55,527 bases of DNA from Pseudomonadota bacterium (GCA_020161695.1 JAIUOO010000029.1:1-55527); one strand, 5' to 3'. Shown: positions 1 through 8,814, counted from the first letter of the stretch. The notes: a model not told the origin generated them from the letters alone. Numbers and translations: made by a program.

Positions 1-186
1 GGCGCGGGACTGGCTGGCGGCGATGGCGCCGCCGACGATCACGCCGGCCGCGAGGGCGCCGACGCCCCAGCCGATGCCGCGGTGGTGGTGATGATGGAAG
101 GGGCCGGCCTGGGCCGAGGAGGCGACGCCCACCGACAGGGTGGCGGCGGCAGCGGCGGCGAGGGCGAGGGTCTTGAAGCGGGTCAT
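1..186 (-). CDS. Small exported His/Gly-rich protein, partial (start only)
   Basis: Only the first 62 codons lie in the window; the 3' end is beyond base 1. The protein opens MTRFKTLALAAAAAATLSVG and ends its leader at a likely AQA cleavage site near residue 27, so it should be exported. It then shows a five-His run followed by a Gly/Ala/Val segment (about residues 37-56) that could be a glycine-zipper-like membrane segment. Small alphaproteobacterial proteins with a signal peptide, a His run and one hydrophobic glycine-rich stretch are common and functionally undefined. No function is assigned. Confidence 0.6.
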   Translation of the reverse strand, partial: MTRFKTLALAAAAAATLSVGVASSAQAGPFHHHHHRGIGWGVGALAAGVIVGGAIAASQSRA

Positions 187-264
187 GGCGCGTCTCCGGT
201 GAAGGTTCAGGTGGGGCCCGATGCCCCGGTCCTCCATCAGTCGCAGCCACCGCCGAAAAGGTTC

Positions 265-294
265 GGGGCCCGCGACGAAAAAATCGCGAGCCCC
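265..294 (-). terminator. Hairpin after pimD-like gene
   Basis: GGGGC-C-CGCGA, an eight-base A-rich loop, then TCGCG-A-GCCCC form a stem with one mismatch. It lies 26 bases beyond the stop of the pimD-like gene on the minus strand and is followed there by GAACCTTTT. A weak intrinsic terminator is the simplest reading. Confidence 0.4.
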
Positions 295-320
295 GCATAT
301 GGTTGGCAGAACGTGAAGGA

Positions 321-1469
321 TCAGGCGGCGGTGACGAGCTTGCCGTAGTCCGCGACCGCCGACAGGTGATGGTCGGCATCGCCGAACAGCGTGTCGATCA
401 TGGTGAGCCGCTTGAAGTAGTGGCCGGCCTTGTACTCCATGGTCATGCCGATGCCGCCGTGGAGCTGCACCGCCTGCTGGCCGATGAACTTGGCGGAGCG
501 ACCGATCTGCACCTTGGCCGCCGAAGCCAGCGCGCGGCGCTCGACCGGGTCCTCGGTCGCCGCCGTCATGGCCGCGAACATGGCCATGGAGCGCGCCTGC
601 TCCAGCGCCACGAACATCTCGGCCGCGCGGTGCTGAAGCGACTGGAACGAGCCGATATTGATGCCGAACTGCTTGCGCTGCTTGAGATAGTCGACGGTGA
701 CGTCGGTCAGTTCGCTCATCGCGCCGACAGCCTCGGCGCACAGCGCCGCGATGGCCTCGTCCGCCACGGCTTCGAGAATGGCGAGCCCGCCGGAGGGATC
801 ACCGATGACGGCATCCGCCCCGACCCTGACGCCCGACAGCGTCACCTCGGCCGCGTGCGTGCCGTCCTGGGTGACGGAATCGCGGCGGCTGACGCCGGGC
901 GCATCGCCCTTGACGATGAACAGGCCAATGCCGGCCTTGTCGCGCCGCTGGCCGCCCGTGCGCGCGGAGACGATCAGGTAATCAGCCGTGCCGCCGTTGA
1001 CGACGACCGCCTTCTCGCCGTCGAGCACGTAGGCATCGCCGTCCTTCTTCGCCGTCGTGGTGACGTCGTTGAGGTCGTAGCGCGAATGCCGTTCGGTGGT
1101 CGCCAGGGCAAATGTGCGCGAGCCGTCGGCGATGGCCGGGATGTGCTCGGCCTTCTGCGCGGCGGAAGCCCGCTTCAGCACGCCGCCGCCGAGGATGACG
1201 GTCGCAAGATAGGGCTCCAGCACGAGATATTTGCCGAGGCTCTCGGCCACCAGCATGGTCTCGACCGCGCCGCCGCCGAAGCCGCCATCCTCCTCCGCGA
1301 AGGGCAGGCCGAGCAGGCCGAGCTCGGCGAATTTCGCCCAGATGTCGCGGCTGTAGCCGCCCGGCTGCGCCGCGATCTTCCTGCGGCTCTCGAAGTCATA
1401 GGTGTCGGCGAGAAAGCTGCCGATGGAGTCCTTGAGCAGCTGCTGTTCTTCGGAGAGGTCGAAATCCAT
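321..1469 (-). CDS. pimD: Acyl-CoA dehydrogenase, PimD-like small subunit
   Basis: The 382-residue protein begins MDFDLSEEQQLLKDSIGSFL and reads as an acyl-CoA dehydrogenase: helical N-terminal domain, central beta domain near residues 130-230, and C-terminal helical domain with the QLHGGIGMTMEYKAGHY block. From memory it resembles the small subunit of pimeloyl-CoA dehydrogenase of Rhodopseudomonas and Bradyrhizobium. That enzyme is an FAD-dependent heteromer that oxidises dicarboxyl-CoA thioesters. The pimC-like partner lies just upstream on the same strand. The reading frame stays open to 1607, but that extension translates a palindromic repeat, so I start at the ATG at 1469. The true substrate is inferred. 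Confidence 0.75.
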   Translation of the reverse strand: MDFDLSEEQQLLKDSIGSFLADTYDFESRRKIAAQPGGYSRDIWAKFAELGLLGLPFAEEDGGFGGGAVETMLVAESLGKYLVLEPYLATVILGGGVLKRASAAQKAEHIPAIADGSRTFALATTERHSRYDLNDVTTTAKKDGDAYVLDGEKAVVVNGGTADYLIVSARTGGQRRDKAGIGLFIVKGDAPGVSRRDSVTQDGTHAAEVTLSGVRVGADAVIGDPSGGLAILEAVADEAIAALCAEAVGAMSELTDVTVDYLKQRKQFGINIGSFQSLQHRAAEMFVALEQARSMAMFAAMTAATEDPVERRALASAAKVQIGRSAKFIGQQAVQLHGGIGMTMEYKAGHYFKRLTMIDTLFGDADHHLSAVADYGKLVTAA

Positions 1470-1522
1470 GACTTTTGTCCGTCTGATCCCGCGGCGCGCC
1501 GTGGCGCTGAATTGTGAGGGTC

Positions 1523-1611
1523 CGTCATGCCCGGCCTTGAGCCGGGTATCCACGACTTGAACACGACGTTGAAGGAATTCGTGGATGGCCGGGACAAGCC
1601 CGGCCATGACG
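1523..1611. repeat. Rhizobiales-type intergenic palindromic repeat
   Basis: Arms CGTCATGCCCGGC...GGGTATCCACGA and TCGTGGAT...GCCCGGCCATGACG are inverted copies enclosing about 20 bases. In one frame the unit translates as MAGLVPAIHEF...LKAGHDG, a signature I know from many Rhizobiales genomes. It fills most of the gap between the two acyl-CoA dehydrogenase genes and is transcribed with them, so it may act as an mRNA hairpin. Confidence 0.75.
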
Positions 1612-1643
1612 ACGAGAAAGCGCCTCGCTAGAGGCGACGGGCT

Positions 1644-2840
1644 TCAAAGCCCCAGCACCGCCTTGGCGATGATGTTCTTCTGGATTTCGTTGGAGCCGCC
1701 GTAGATCGAGACCTTGCGCACGTTGAAATAGGTCGGCGCGATGGTCTGGGCCCATTCCGGCCCGATCGGCGGCTCGTTGGTGCCCGGCTCGTCCGGCGTA
1801 TAGGGCGCCGAATGCGGACCGATCACCTCCATCAGGAGTTCGGTCGTCGCCTGCTGCAATTCGGAACCCTTGATCTTGAGGACCGAGGAAGCCGGATCGG
1901 GCTTGCCCTTCTCGCGCTTCGCCTCGCCGGCGATGACGCGCAGCTGGGTGATCTCCAGCGCCTTCAGCTCGATCTCCACCGCCGCGATCTTCTCGCGGAA
2001 GCGGATGTCCTCGATCATCGGCCGGCCGCCCCTCTGCTCGATCCCCGCCATCTCCTTGATCTTGGCGATGCGCTGCTTGGAGATGCCGACGCGGGCGATG
2101 CCGGTGCGTTCGTTGCCGAGCAGGAACTTGGCATAGTCCCAGCCCTTGTTCTCGCTTCCGACGAGGTTCTCCAGCGGCGCCTTGACGTCATCGAAGAACA
2201 CCTCGTTGACCTCGTGGCCGCCGTCGATCGTCTGGATCGGCTTCACGGTGATGCCCGGCGTCTTCATGTCGACGAGAATGAAGGAGATGCCCTCCTGCTT
2301 CTTCACGGTGGAGTCGGTGCGGGCGAGGACGAAGATCCAGTCGGCATGCTGGCCGAGCGTGGTCCAGGTCTTCTGGCCATTGATGACCCAGTGGTCGCCG
2401 ACCTTCTCGGCCTTGGTCTTGAGGCCGGCGAGATCGGAGCCGGCGCCCGGCTCGGAGAAGCCCTGGCACCACCAGTCGTCGAGATTGGCGATGCGCGGCA
2501 GGAAGCGCTTCTTCTGCGCGTCGGAGCCGAACGTGTAGATCACCGGGCCGACCATCGACGTGCCGAAGGCGAGCGGTGGCGGCGACGGCGCCATCATCAT
2601 CTCCTCGAGGAAGATGTACTGCTTCACCGCGCTCCAGCCGGTGCCGCCATAGGCCTTGGGCCAATGGGCGACGCCCCAGCCCTTCTCGTTCAGCGTGCGC
2701 TGCCAGAAGACGATGTCGTCGCGGGAGGCATGGTGACCGCTCGCGAGCTTCTCGCGCAGCGCCTTCGGCAGCTTCTCGGCGATGAAGTCGCGAACCTCCT
2801 TGCGGAAGGCGATCTCCTCGTCGGTGAACCTCAGCTCCAT
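1644..2840 (-). CDS. pimC: Acyl-CoA dehydrogenase, PimC-like large subunit
   Basis: This 398-residue flavoprotein has the three-part acyl-CoA dehydrogenase fold. The FAD/substrate block WWCQGFSEPGAGSDL lies near residues 126-140, INGQKTWTT near 174-182, and the C-terminal SIYGGSNEIQKNI near 380. At the position where classical enzymes carry the catalytic Glu (YEGT-type motif) it has Gly, a pattern seen in heteromeric acyl-CoA dehydrogenases. It resembles PimC, the large subunit of pimeloyl-CoA dehydrogenase. Together with the downstream PimD-like gene it should form a heteromeric dehydrogenase acting in beta-oxidation of dicarboxylic or other acyl-CoAs. The substrate is not proved by sequence. 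Confidence 0.78.
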   Translation of the reverse strand: MELRFTDEEIAFRKEVRDFIAEKLPKALREKLASGHHASRDDIVFWQRTLNEKGWGVAHWPKAYGGTGWSAVKQYIFLEEMMMAPSPPPLAFGTSMVGPVIYTFGSDAQKKRFLPRIANLDDWWCQGFSEPGAGSDLAGLKTKAEKVGDHWVINGQKTWTTLGQHADWIFVLARTDSTVKKQEGISFILVDMKTPGITVKPIQTIDGGHEVNEVFFDDVKAPLENLVGSENKGWDYAKFLLGNERTGIARVGISKQRIAKIKEMAGIEQRGGRPMIEDIRFREKIAAVEIELKALEITQLRVIAGEAKREKGKPDPASSVLKIKGSELQQATTELLMEVIGPHSAPYTPDEPGTNEPPIGPEWAQTIAPTYFNVRKVSIYGGSNEIQKNIIAKAVLGL

Positions 2841-3108
2841 GGGCCAGCCTCCTCAAAACGGGAGCGGGCCTGAGGCGCCCTCCCTGCCTGTCGCTTCCTC
2901 GCCGCGCGAAAACATACTCGCGCGAATGTTTGTTGGCCGCATTCAAGACCTGCCCGCGCGCGAAGGCAACAGGAACCTTGGAGCCCGGGCATCGCCCGAA
3001 CGGGTGGGCCCCGGATGCATGGCAGGGGCGAGGCTCGCGGCCGGGACATGCCGCGGCCTCCATGACAGGATCGCCCGCAAGGGGCGACGTGCCCCACGGG
3101 GACGGCTC

Positions 3109-3861
3109 ATGGCATTCGATTTCAAGGGCAAGCGCGTGGTGGTCTGCGGCGGCAGCCGCGGCATCGGGCGGTCCATCGCGCTCGGCTTCGCGGCGGCCGG
3201 CGCCGGCGTGTCGATCTGCGCGCGCGGGGAAGACGGACTGAAGGCGACGGCGGCCGAGATCGCCGCCCGTGGCGTTGTCTCGCACTATGCGCCCTGCGAT
3301 CTCGCCAGCGCCGAGGCCATTGCCGGCTACATCCCCGCCGCGGCCAAGGCGCTCGGCGGCATCGACGTGCTGGTCAACAATGCCTCCGGCTTCGGCATGG
3401 GCGACGACGAGGCCGGCTGGGAGAAGGGCCTGAACGTCGATGTCATGGCGACGGTGCGCGCGAGCCGCGCCGCGCTGACCTATCTGGAGGCGGCCAAGGG
3501 CGCCTCGATCGTCAACATCGCCTCGATCTCCGGCTATCGCGCCTCGACGCGCACACCGGCCTATGCGGCGGTCAAGGCGGCGGTGATCCAGTACACGACC
3601 AGCCAGGCGGCGGCCCTCGCACCGAAGGGCATCCGCGTCAACTGCGTGGCGCCCGGCTCCATCGAGTTTCCCGGCGGCACCTGGGAGGCGCGGCGCTCCG
3701 CCGACCCCGCGCTCTACAACAAGGTGCTGTCGGCCATCCCCTTCAACCGGCTCGGCACGCCGGAGGAAATCGCCAACGTCGTCCTGTTCCTTGCCTCGCC
3801 CTATGCCAGCTGGGTGACCGCGCAGACGGTGACCGCGGATGGCGGACAGCTGCTGGGGTGA
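3109..3861 (+). CDS. SDR family oxidoreductase
   Basis: A 250-residue classical short-chain dehydrogenase. It has the nucleotide-binding GGSRGIGRS turn near residue 14, an NNASG motif near 89, a serine in VNIASISG and the catalytic pair in YAAVKAA (Tyr/Lys) near 152-156. It likely reduces or oxidises a hydroxy/keto acyl or alcohol substrate with NAD(P)H in the cytoplasm. It is divergent from the pimCD-like pair (268-base gap) and converges on the aldehyde dehydrogenase. The ATG at 3109 is chosen because the protein begins with the fold from there; the longer open frame is only GC-driven. The substrate is unknown. Confidence 0.8.
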   Translation: MAFDFKGKRVVVCGGSRGIGRSIALGFAAAGAGVSICARGEDGLKATAAEIAARGVVSHYAPCDLASAEAIAGYIPAAAKALGGIDVLVNNASGFGMGDDEAGWEKGLNVDVMATVRASRAALTYLEAAKGASIVNIASISGYRASTRTPAYAAVKAAVIQYTTSQAAALAPKGIRVNCVAPGSIEFPGGTWEARRSADPALYNKVLSAIPFNRLGTPEEIANVVLFLASPYASWVTAQTVTADGGQLLG

Positions 3862-3867
3862 ACGAGA

Positions 3868-3891
3868 AAGGGCGGGCCTTGGCCCGCCCTT
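3868..3891. terminator. Hairpin between convergent genes
   Basis: AAGGGCGGGCC and GGCCCGCCCTT form an 11-base inverted repeat separated by TT, 7 bases after the SDR stop and 23 bases from the aldehyde dehydrogenase stop. No long T run follows. It could end transcription from both sides. Confidence 0.6.
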
Positions 3892-3913
3892 CCAACTCTC
3901 CGGCCAGTCTGCC

Positions 3914-5359
3914 TCACGCCAGCGTGTAGGCCGTCTTCACCGTTGTGTAGAACTCGCGGGCATAGGCGCCCTGCTCGCGCGGGCCGTAGCTCGATCCCTT
4001 CCGGCCGCCGAACGGCACGTGATAGTCGACGCCCGCCGTCGGCAGGTTGACCATGACCATGCCCGCCTCGGAATTGCGCTTGAAGTGCGAAGCGTATTTC
4101 AGCGAGGTCGTGCAGATGCCCGAGGACAGGCCGAACTCGGTGTCGTTGGCGATGGCGAGCGCCTCGTCGTAGCTCTTGGCGCGCACCACCGCCGCGACCG
4201 GTCCGAAAATCTCCTCGCGCGCGATGCGCATGGTGTTGGTGACCTCGGTGAACAAAGCCGGCTGAAGATAAAAGCCGGGATTGTCGCGGTTCAGCCGCTC
4301 GCCGCCCCAATGGAGCTTCGCGCCCTCGTCGCGGCCGATGGCGATGTACTTCTCGTCCTGGCCGAGCTGCGATTCATCGACCACCGGGCCGATATGGGTG
4401 CCGGACTTCAGCGCGTCATCGACGACGAGACCCTTCATACGCTCGGTCAGCGCATCGACGAACCTGTCGTGGATGCCCTCGGTGACGATCAGGCGCGAGG
4501 ACGCCGTGCAGCGCTGCCCGGTGGAGAAGAAGGCACCGTTGGCGGCGCATTCGACCGCCACCGACAGGTCGGCGTCATCGAGCACGACGAGCGGGTTCTT
4601 GCCGCCCATTTCGAGCTGCACCTTCTTCATCGGCGTGGCGGCGACGCAGGCGGCCGCAACGCGCCGGCCGGTCGCGACCGAGCCCGTGAACGAGATGGCG
4701 GCGACGTCCGGGTGCTCCAGCATCGCCTGCCCGACCACCGAGCCGCGGCCCATGACGATGTTCAGCACGCCCTTCGGCAGGCCGGCGCGGTTGAGGATGT
4801 CGACCAGCGCCCAGGCCGAGCCCGGCACGAGGTCGGCCGGCTTGATCACGACAGTGTTGCCGTAGGCGAGCGCGGGCGCGATCTTCCAGGCGGGGATCGC
4901 GATGGGGAAGTTCCACGGCGTGATCATGCCGACGACGCCGACGGCTTCGCGGGTGATCTCGATGCCGACGCCCGGACGCACCGAATTGACCAGTTCGCCA
5001 TTGAGGCGCAGCGCCTCGCCCGCGAAGAAGGACAGGATCTGGCCGGCGCGGGCCACCTCGCCGATGCCCTCGGGCAGGGTCTTGCCCTCCTCGCGGGACA
5101 GCAGCGCGCCGAGCTCCTCCTTGCGCGCCATCACCTCGTTCGAGGCCTTCATCAGCACGTCGTAGCGAAGCTGCGGATTGGAGCGGCTCCAGGCCGGGAA
5201 GGCATCCTTCGCCGCGGCGACCGCCGCCTTCAGGTCTTCCACCGTGCCTTGCGCATATTCGCCTACCACCTCGTTGGTGTTCGACGGATTGAGGTTCGGC
5301 GCGGCCTTGGCGGGCGACACGAACTCGCCGGCAATGAAGTTGCGGAATACGGTGGTCAT
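3914..5359 (-). CDS. NAD(P)-dependent aldehyde dehydrogenase (ketoglutarate-semialdehyde type)
   Basis: 481 residues, normal for the ALDH superfamily. Visible landmarks are the MITPWNFPIAIPAWK cofactor segment, the general base Glu in QLEMGGKNPLV and the nucleophile Cys in FFSTGQRCTASS. The overall sequence resembles rhizobial enzymes annotated as 2,5-dioxopentanoate (alpha-ketoglutaric semialdehyde) dehydrogenase, which make 2-oxoglutarate from pentose, uronate or hydroxyproline catabolism, but closely related aldehydes cannot be excluded. The ATG at 5359 begins MTTVFRNFIAGEF, and a purine-rich GAGGCGAGG lies just upstream. It stands alone, convergent with the SDR. Confidence 0.82.
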   Translation of the reverse strand: MTTVFRNFIAGEFVSPAKAAPNLNPSNTNEVVGEYAQGTVEDLKAAVAAAKDAFPAWSRSNPQLRYDVLMKASNEVMARKEELGALLSREEGKTLPEGIGEVARAGQILSFFAGEALRLNGELVNSVRPGVGIEITREAVGVVGMITPWNFPIAIPAWKIAPALAYGNTVVIKPADLVPGSAWALVDILNRAGLPKGVLNIVMGRGSVVGQAMLEHPDVAAISFTGSVATGRRVAAACVAATPMKKVQLEMGGKNPLVVLDDADLSVAVECAANGAFFSTGQRCTASSRLIVTEGIHDRFVDALTERMKGLVVDDALKSGTHIGPVVDESQLGQDEKYIAIGRDEGAKLHWGGERLNRDNPGFYLQPALFTEVTNTMRIAREEIFGPVAAVVRAKSYDEALAIANDTEFGLSSGICTTSLKYASHFKRNSEAGMVMVNLPTAGVDYHVPFGGRKGSSYGPREQGAYAREFYTTVKTAYTLA

Positions 5360-5566
5360 GGGCCTCGCCTCCTCGAACGCATCTCGTTGCGGGCGCTGGT
5401 CGATCCGCCCGACGGAACAGGGCCGGCACAGAACCACAATCGTGGCGGAACGACCAGACCGCGCGGCGCGCATGGCAGCCGCCGCCGGCGCCTGCAACCG
5501 GGGCGGCTGGCGGATTGCCGCTTTGCGCCCTAGATTCTTCTGTCCGACAGGCAGATTGCGATCGAC

Positions 5567-6355
5567 ATGCAGGACACCAGACCGCCCCCGGGGCCGAACG
5601 CGGCCCAGATGGCCTCCCCCTCGTTCCGCCTCCCGGCTCTCGATCAGGATTTCCTGCTGGCCGAGGAACAGCGCGGCGTCCGCTTCCTGCTCGAATATGC
5701 CAAGGCCGAGCAGGCCCTTGCGCGCTGGAGCGTCAAATCGACCATCGTGGTGTTCGGCAGCGCCCGCGTGCGCGAGAACGGACCGGGCAAGCAGGCGGGG
5801 TGGTATGCCGCTGCGCGGGAGTTCGGACGCCTGGCGTCAACCCATGGCGGCGCTCTGAATGCGGGCGCGGCCCCGCGCGAGAACGTCATCGCCACGGGCG
5901 GCGGACCCGGCCTCATGGAGGCCGCGAACCGCGGCGCGGCCGAAGCCGGCGCGCCCTCCATCGGCTTCAACATCCGCCTGCCGCACGAGCAGGAGCCGAA
6001 CGCCTATTCCACGCCGGAACTGACCTTCCTGTTCCACTATTTCGCCATGCGGAAGATGCACCTCGCCATGCGCGCCAATGCGCTGGTGGTCTTCCCCGGC
6101 GGCTTCGGCACCTTCGACGAGCTGTTCGAGATCCTCGCCCTGATCCAGACCGGCAAGATGCGGCGCGTGCCGGTCGTGCTGTTCGACAGCGCCTACTGGC
6201 ACCGGGTGTTCAACTTCGACGCGGTGGTGGAGACCGGCATGATCGCGCCGGGAGATCTCGATCTCCTCGCCTATGCCGACACGCCGGAAGCCATCTGGAA
6301 GCTGATCGCGACCGCCGACGGCATCGCCCCGGACCGGCCGCTCGTCCAGCCCTGA
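5567..6355 (+). CDS. LOG/TIGR00730-family nucleotide 5'-monophosphate phosphoribohydrolase-like protein
   Basis: 262 residues with the Rossmann-like LOG core. TIVVFGSARV begins the first strand, GGGPGLMEAANRGA lies near residue 110 and the hallmark PGGFGTFDELFE near 177. Proteins with the PGGxGTxxE motif hydrolyse nucleoside monophosphates; plant LOG enzymes thereby activate cytokinins, and bacterial members are often mislabelled lysine decarboxylase. The protein carries an N-terminal extension of about 55 residues before the core. The next gene starts 30 bases downstream on the same strand, so the two are probably cotranscribed. The physiological substrate is not shown. Confidence 0.82.
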   Translation: MQDTRPPPGPNAAQMASPSFRLPALDQDFLLAEEQRGVRFLLEYAKAEQALARWSVKSTIVVFGSARVRENGPGKQAGWYAAAREFGRLASTHGGALNAGAAPRENVIATGGGPGLMEAANRGAAEAGAPSIGFNIRLPHEQEPNAYSTPELTFLFHYFAMRKMHLAMRANALVVFPGGFGTFDELFEILALIQTGKMRRVPVVLFDSAYWHRVFNFDAVVETGMIAPGDLDLLAYADTPEAIWKLIATADGIAPDRPLVQP

Positions 6356-6385
6356 CGCCGCAACGAGACCTGAGGAGACAGACCC

Positions 6386-7978
6386 ATGCCCGTCCGTATG
6401 CATGTCCTGGGCGCGGCCCATGTCGTCACCGGCTCCTCCTACCTGCTGGAAGCCAACGGCCGGCGCATTCTGGTCGATTGCGGCATGTTCCAGGGCTCCA
6501 AGACGCTGAAGGAGCTGAACTATCGGCCCTTTCCCTATGAGCCGGACCGCCTGCATGCGGTGCTGCTGACCCACGCCCATATCGACCATTCCGGCCTGCT
6601 GCCGAAACTCACCAAGGCGGGCTTCCATGGCCCGATCCACGCGACGCGCTCCACCATCGAACTCTGCGCGATCATGCTGCCGGATTCCGGCCATATCCAG
6701 GAGATGGAGGTCGAGCAGCTCAACCGGCGCCGGTCGCGCGGTGGCGAGCCGCCGGTCGAACCGATCTACACCGCCGAGGACGCCGTCGCCTGCATGACGC
6801 AGTTCCGACCGGTCGACTACGGCGCCTGGCTCGACCTCGGCGACGGCGTGAAGGCGCGCTGGTGGAATGCCGGCCACATCCTCGGCTCGGCCTCCATCGA
6901 GATCGAGGTCGCGGAGGCTGGCAGCGAGCCGGTCCGCATCCTCATGTCCGGCGACCTCGGCCCCGAGGCGAAGCTCTTCCATCCCGATCCCGACGGGCCG
7001 CAGGGCCTCGACCTCGTCGTCTGCGAGGCGACCTATGGCGATCGCGATCGCCCGGACACGACCATTGCCGACCGGCGCACGCTGCTCGCCAGCGAGATCC
7101 GGGCCGCGGCCCAGCGCGGCGGCCCGCTGCTGGTCCCGTGCTTCGCCGTCGAGCGCACGCAGGAAATCCTCACCGACCTGATCGACCTGATGGAGGCCGG
7201 CACCATCCCGCATGCGCCGGTCTTCGTGGACTCGCCGCTCGCCATCAAGGCGACCGAGGTGTTCCGCAGCCATGCCGGCGAACTGGAGGAAGGCGGCGCA
7301 CTGGCGCGGCTCACCAACTCGCCCTTCGTGCGCTTCACCGAGAGCGCCGACCAGAGCAAGTCGCTGGCCCGCTTTCGCGGCTTCCACATCATCATCGCGG
7401 CCAGCGGCATGGCGGAGGCCGGCCGCATCCGCCACCACCTGAAGAACCACCTGTGGCGGTCGTCCACCACGGTCCTGTTCGTCGGCTATCAGGCCGAGGG
7501 CACGCTCGGCCGCATCCTGCTCGACGGCGCGCCGACCGTGACGATCCATGGCGATGCCGTCAGGGTGAAGGCGCAGATCCGCTCCATCGACAGCTATTCC
7601 GGCCATGCCGACCGGGCCGAGGTGCTGGACTGGCTGAAGGCGCGCCAGCCCATCCGCGGCGGCGTCGCCCTCGTCCATGCCGAGGAGCGCGCCATCGCCG
7701 CCTTCGTGCCGGTGGTCGGGGCGGAGGTCGTGACGCCCGAGCGGGTGGTGGCGCCGCATCTCGACGACATCCTCGAGATCGCGCCCGGCAGCGTCCGGCT
7801 GGTCCTGTCCGCGACGCCGCGCCGGATCGAGCCGGAGCGCGCCAGGGGGCAGGACTGGCACAACGATTCCGCCGCCTTCCTGCTCGACCTCAAGGACACG
7901 CTGGACAGGGCCGCCGACGACCGGGCGCGCGGCGTGATCCTGCGCCGGTTGAAGAAGGCGCTGGAGGAGGTGAGCTGA
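6386..7978 (+). CDS. Metallo-beta-lactamase/beta-CASP family RNase-like protein
   Basis: 530 residues. The zinc-binding signature HAHIDHSG (His63, His65, Asp67, His68) and a later SGDLG aspartate mark the metallo-beta-lactamase domain. The inserted beta-CASP domain shows FVDSPLAI (motif A Asp), ASGMAEAGRIRHHL (motif B His) and SGHADR near the end. This is the CPSF73/YSH1-like architecture of RNA endo/exonucleases, so RNA processing is the likely role, although enzymes of this branch are little studied in alphaproteobacteria. A ribosome-binding site (TGAGGAGA) precedes the ATG. It probably forms a two-gene operon with the LOG-family gene upstream. Confidence 0.82.
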   Translation: MPVRMHVLGAAHVVTGSSYLLEANGRRILVDCGMFQGSKTLKELNYRPFPYEPDRLHAVLLTHAHIDHSGLLPKLTKAGFHGPIHATRSTIELCAIMLPDSGHIQEMEVEQLNRRRSRGGEPPVEPIYTAEDAVACMTQFRPVDYGAWLDLGDGVKARWWNAGHILGSASIEIEVAEAGSEPVRILMSGDLGPEAKLFHPDPDGPQGLDLVVCEATYGDRDRPDTTIADRRTLLASEIRAAAQRGGPLLVPCFAVERTQEILTDLIDLMEAGTIPHAPVFVDSPLAIKATEVFRSHAGELEEGGALARLTNSPFVRFTESADQSKSLARFRGFHIIIAASGMAEAGRIRHHLKNHLWRSSTTVLFVGYQAEGTLGRILLDGAPTVTIHGDAVRVKAQIRSIDSYSGHADRAEVLDWLKARQPIRGGVALVHAEERAIAAFVPVVGAEVVTPERVVAPHLDDILEIAPGSVRLVLSATPRRIEPERARGQDWHNDSAAFLLDLKDTLDRAADDRARGVILRRLKKALEEVS

Positions 7979-7984
7979 GGCCCC

Positions 7985-8677
7985 CTACTCGAACAGCTCC
8001 GCGAATTTCAGTTCGATGCCGGCGACGGCCTTCAGGATCTCGTTGAGGTGATGGCTCATCGCCGCCACCGCCCGCTCGGCATCGCCGGCGTCGATGGCCG
8101 CGAGAATCTCGCGATGCTGGTCCACCAGCGGCTCGGCCGAGCCCGGCACGTGCAGCGTCAACGCACAGACCCGGTCCATATGGGCCTTCTGCAGCTCGAT
8201 GGCGTTCCACGCCTCGGCGCAGCCCGCACCTTCCGCCAGCGCGACATGGAACAGGCTGTCGAGCTGCTGGAAGCCGCGATGATCGCCGGTCGCGGCGGCT
8301 TCCGCCTGCGCGTCGATCAGCGCCAGCGCCCGGTTGCGGTAATGCGGATCGAAGCGCTCGCAGGCGCGCCGGACGATGGCGACCTCGATCGCCTCCCGGA
8401 TGAAACGCGCATCCAGCATCCGCCGGACGGAGAGCTTCACGACGACCGTGCCGCGCTGCGGCTGCACGTCGACAAGGCCCTGCCGCATCAGCGCGATGAA
8501 GGCTTCGCGCACCGGCTGGCGCGACACCGAGAAACGCTCTGCAATCTCCGATTCCGACAATCGCTCGCCGGGCCGGACGGTCAGGTCGATGATCTTCTCG
8601 CGCAGCGCCCGCTCAACGCGCGCCGCCGCGCTTTCCGGCGGGCGGGCTTCGGTGCGAGGCGCGAAATCAACATCCAT
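7985..8677 (-). CDS. GntR family transcriptional regulator (FadR/FCD type)
   Basis: 230 residues from the ATG at 8677. The N-terminal winged helix includes RPGERLSESEIAERFSVSRQPVREAF, typical of GntR proteins. The C-terminal alpha-helical FCD ligand domain has scattered His/Asp/Arg residues such as HRGFQQLDSLFH that bind metal and an organic acid in relatives. It is divergent from the TRAP/kduI/kdgF operon and so is its likely repressor, releasing DNA on binding a uronate-derived acid. A longer frame reaches 8710, but that start would sit inside the putative operator, so the shorter form is preferred. Confidence 0.82.
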   Translation of the reverse strand: MDVDFAPRTEARPPESAAARVERALREKIIDLTVRPGERLSESEIAERFSVSRQPVREAFIALMRQGLVDVQPQRGTVVVKLSVRRMLDARFIREAIEVAIVRRACERFDPHYRNRALALIDAQAEAAATGDHRGFQQLDSLFHVALAEGAGCAEAWNAIELQKAHMDRVCALTLHVPGSAEPLVDQHREILAAIDAGDAERAVAAMSHHLNEILKAVAGIELKFAELFE

Positions 8678-8701
8678 CGTCACGGCCCTTGAACTTCCAT
8701 A

Positions 8702-8716
8702 CAAGTGCATACTAGA
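8702..8716. promoter_or_regulatory. Candidate GntR operator
   Basis: On the minus strand TCTAGTATGCACTTG gives the dyad C-AGT-N4-ACT-N-G, the style of core bound by FadR-subfamily GntR proteins. CATAC is also repeated at a 10-base step here. The site lies between the regulator and the TRAP operon. It is a pattern-based guess. Confidence 0.35.
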
Positions 8717-8814
8717 CTGAATCCCGGTCAGGAAGCCACACCTTGTCGCAAGGCTTCGATCTCAAGGTTCCCGACGACAAGAGGGACCGTCGTTTCGACC
8801 GGGAGGATACCCAG

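Noticed and set aside
303..1517. 404-codon plus-strand frame opposite the pimD-like gene
   Set aside because: Antisense shadow. The minus-strand frame has complete acyl-CoA dehydrogenase motifs.
1470..1607. N-terminal extension of the pimD-like protein
   Set aside because: The extra residues (MAGLVPAIHEF and so on) are the translation of a dispersed palindromic repeat, not conserved protein.
2908..2933. AAACAT...ATGTTT inverted repeat upstream of the pimC-like gene as a regulator site
   Set aside because: The arms are offset around the TCGCGCGA centre, so symmetry is poor, and no regulator gene is adjacent.
5837..7861. 674-codon minus-strand frame opposite the LOG and beta-CASP genes
   Set aside because: Antisense shadow of two recognisable enzymes; no domain seen.
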